Source of the DNA: Shewanella profunda
GTDB taxonomy: Bacteria; Pseudomonadota; Gammaproteobacteria; Enterobacterales; Shewanellaceae
Assembly (NCBI RefSeq): GCF_023283765.1
Contig: NZ_JAKILG010000049.1
Coordinates: forward strand, 1 to 34,075
Length of the DNA stretch: 34,075 nucleotides
Direction of reading: 5' to 3'
Below, one piece after another: positions 32,909-34,075 of this stretch. Numbering within the stretch: position 1 is the stretch's first letter; each line of letters opens with the position of its first letter. Below the pieces are notes generated by a model that was given only the letters and a program-made list of their open reading frames with translations, searched no databases and had not been told where the DNA came from. The translations under genes were made by a program, and so were the position numbers.

Positions 32909-33970
32909 ATGAACAAAACGTTAGTAGCGACTGCGTTGGCAGCAATATTCTTAGCGCCATCTGTTTCGGCAATTGAGATCTATAAAGATAATAAAAATGC
33001 CGTAGAAATTGGCGGATTTATTGATGTACGCGTAATCAACACTCAAGGAGAAACTGAGGTTGTTAATGGTGCTTCTCGAATTAATTTCGGCTTTAGCCGT
33101 GAGTTGACCAACGGCTGGGATGCGTTTGCCAAATTAGAGTGGGGTGTTAACCCTGTTGGTAGCAGCGATATTGTCTATAATAACCGTTTTGAATCTGTTC
33201 AAGATGAGTTTTTTTATAACCGCTTAGGCTATGTCGGTCTATCCCATGAACAATACGGTACGCTCACTATTGGTAAACAATGGGGCGCTTGGTATGACGT
33301 GGTATACAACACAAACTATGGTTTCGTATGGGATGGTAATACCGCGGGTGTTTACACATTCAATAAGGACGATGGTGCAGTAAACGGCGTGGGGCGAGGT
33401 GATAAGGTTGTCCAATACCGTAATGCTTTTGGTGATCTAAGCTTTGCAGTTCAAGCCCAGTTGAAAAACAGCAGTTTTTTCACTTGTGATATAGAAAATA
33501 TTACAGAAGAAGAGTGTGAAGCTCGCTGGAATGAAGGCGGTGCTGATGCTCAGCAAGTGACTCATGACTATACCTATGGCGGAGCATTGACCTATAAAGT
33601 GACAGATATGCTGAGCTTGACTGCAGGTGTTAACCGCGGTGAGTTTGATATCGACTATGGGGATGGTGATCAAAAAACTGCGGTTGACCTTATCTATGGC
33701 GCCGGTGTGACATGGGGTAACTTCGATAATAACGGTTTTTATATAGCGGCTAACGTTAACAAGCAAGAAAACCATGATACAGACAATATAGGTCGTTTGA
33801 TCAACGACGCATATGGCGCTGAAACGTTAGTTTCCTATAAGTTTGATAATGGCCTACGTCCATTTATTTCTTACAACGTTTTAGATGCTGGTAAAGATTA
33901 CGTCATTCAACCAAACTTTAATGCAGATCCTAATGATGTATTCAAGCGTCAGTTTGTGGTTGTTGGGTAG
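32909..33970 (+). pseudogene. Gram-negative porin, C-terminus cut off by an insertion sequence
   Basis: An outer-membrane general porin of the OmpC/OmpU-like beta-barrel type (Porin_4). The signal peptide is MNKTLVATALAAIFLAPSVSA. It is followed by alternating strands such as VEIGGFIDVRV, INFGFSRELTNGWDAFAKLE and YGTLTIGKQWGAWYD. The frame is intact for 353 residues and stops at VFKRQFVVVG. In relatives this block is followed by roughly 30-45 residues with the last strands and a terminal Phe. Those are absent, and the stop codon lies in sequence that looks like the end of an insertion sequence. Without the C-terminal Phe signal, barrel assembly is expected to fail. Confidence 0.8.
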
Positions 33971-34075
33971 TGTTCAAATTTCTGTGTCATTTCTTTAAGC
34001 TATACCAAAAAGAGATGATTTATGACCACACCTACTTTTGATATCAATGCTGCCATTCAAGCACTACGTGATGGT
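33966..34075 (+). mobile_element. Left end of an IS256-family insertion sequence, partial
   Basis: Porin similarity stops at about 33965. The following sequence (GGGTAGTGTTCAAATTTCTG and on) has the look of IS256-family ends, with a transposase start 55 nt further in. The family call rests mainly on the transposase N-terminus. The exact first base is uncertain by a few positions, and the rest lies outside the window. Confidence 0.6.
34022..34075 (+). CDS. IS256-family (mutator type) transposase, N-terminal fragment
   Basis: Eighteen codons up to the window edge: MTTPTFDINAAIQALRDG. This resembles the start of IS256-family transposases found in Shewanella, in which ALRDG or ALQSG precedes a TGKDG block. 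AGAGATG lies just before the ATG. Too short for a firm call. Confidence 0.5.
   Translation, partial: MTTPTFDINAAIQALRDG

Overview
The window reads as a chromosome segment of a Shewanella-type gammaproteobacterium. The main grounds are the gene order folD / tRNAs / tig-clpP-clpX-lon-hupB-ppiD, fabV behind a sapABCDF operon, pspF opposite pspABC-ycjXF, a methionine gamma-lyase, ffs, and dinG opposite polB followed by a porin. The protein sequences agree with this. Nearly all of it is conserved core genome. I do not see an obviously new multi-gene system. The unusual material is at the two edges, in small regulatory layouts, and in a few proteins with changed key residues.

Left edge (1-1760): a terminus resembling the ends of IS50-group (IS4 family) insertion sequences, then an eight-copy heptamer array abutting the folD stop codon, then folD on the minus strand. 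Next comes a plus-strand tRNA operon (Pro-TGG, Arg-TCT, His-GTG) whose leader carries a degenerate second copy of tRNA-Pro. Protein quality-control block (1830-10500, plus strand): trigger factor, ClpP, ClpX, Lon, the HU beta subunit and the periplasmic chaperone PpiD. They are separated by clear terminators, with heat-shock-like promoter motifs before clpP and lon.

Envelope block: fabV and sapABCDF run leftwards (10704-17322). pspF also runs leftwards. pspABC and ycjX-ycjF run rightwards from a sigma-54-type promoter (18602-22730). Together they cover fatty-acid synthesis, peptide uptake or resistance, and the membrane stress response. Then follow a methionine gamma-lyase, a ComEA-like exported helix-hairpin-helix protein and the 4.5S RNA gene.

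Repair block: dinG and polB diverge from one LexA box. dinG heads a tightly spaced minus-strand series with a TSUP permease, priC, a DUF2057 protein, a decayed histone-deacetylase-family gene and a ComFB-family protein. polB is followed by a porin gene that loses its C-terminal strands where an apparent IS256-family element begins. That element's transposase start is cut by the right edge of the window.

Functions rest on motif and family recognition by eye. No database search was run. Statements about promoters, insertion-sequence families and missing residues are inferences unless stated as seen.
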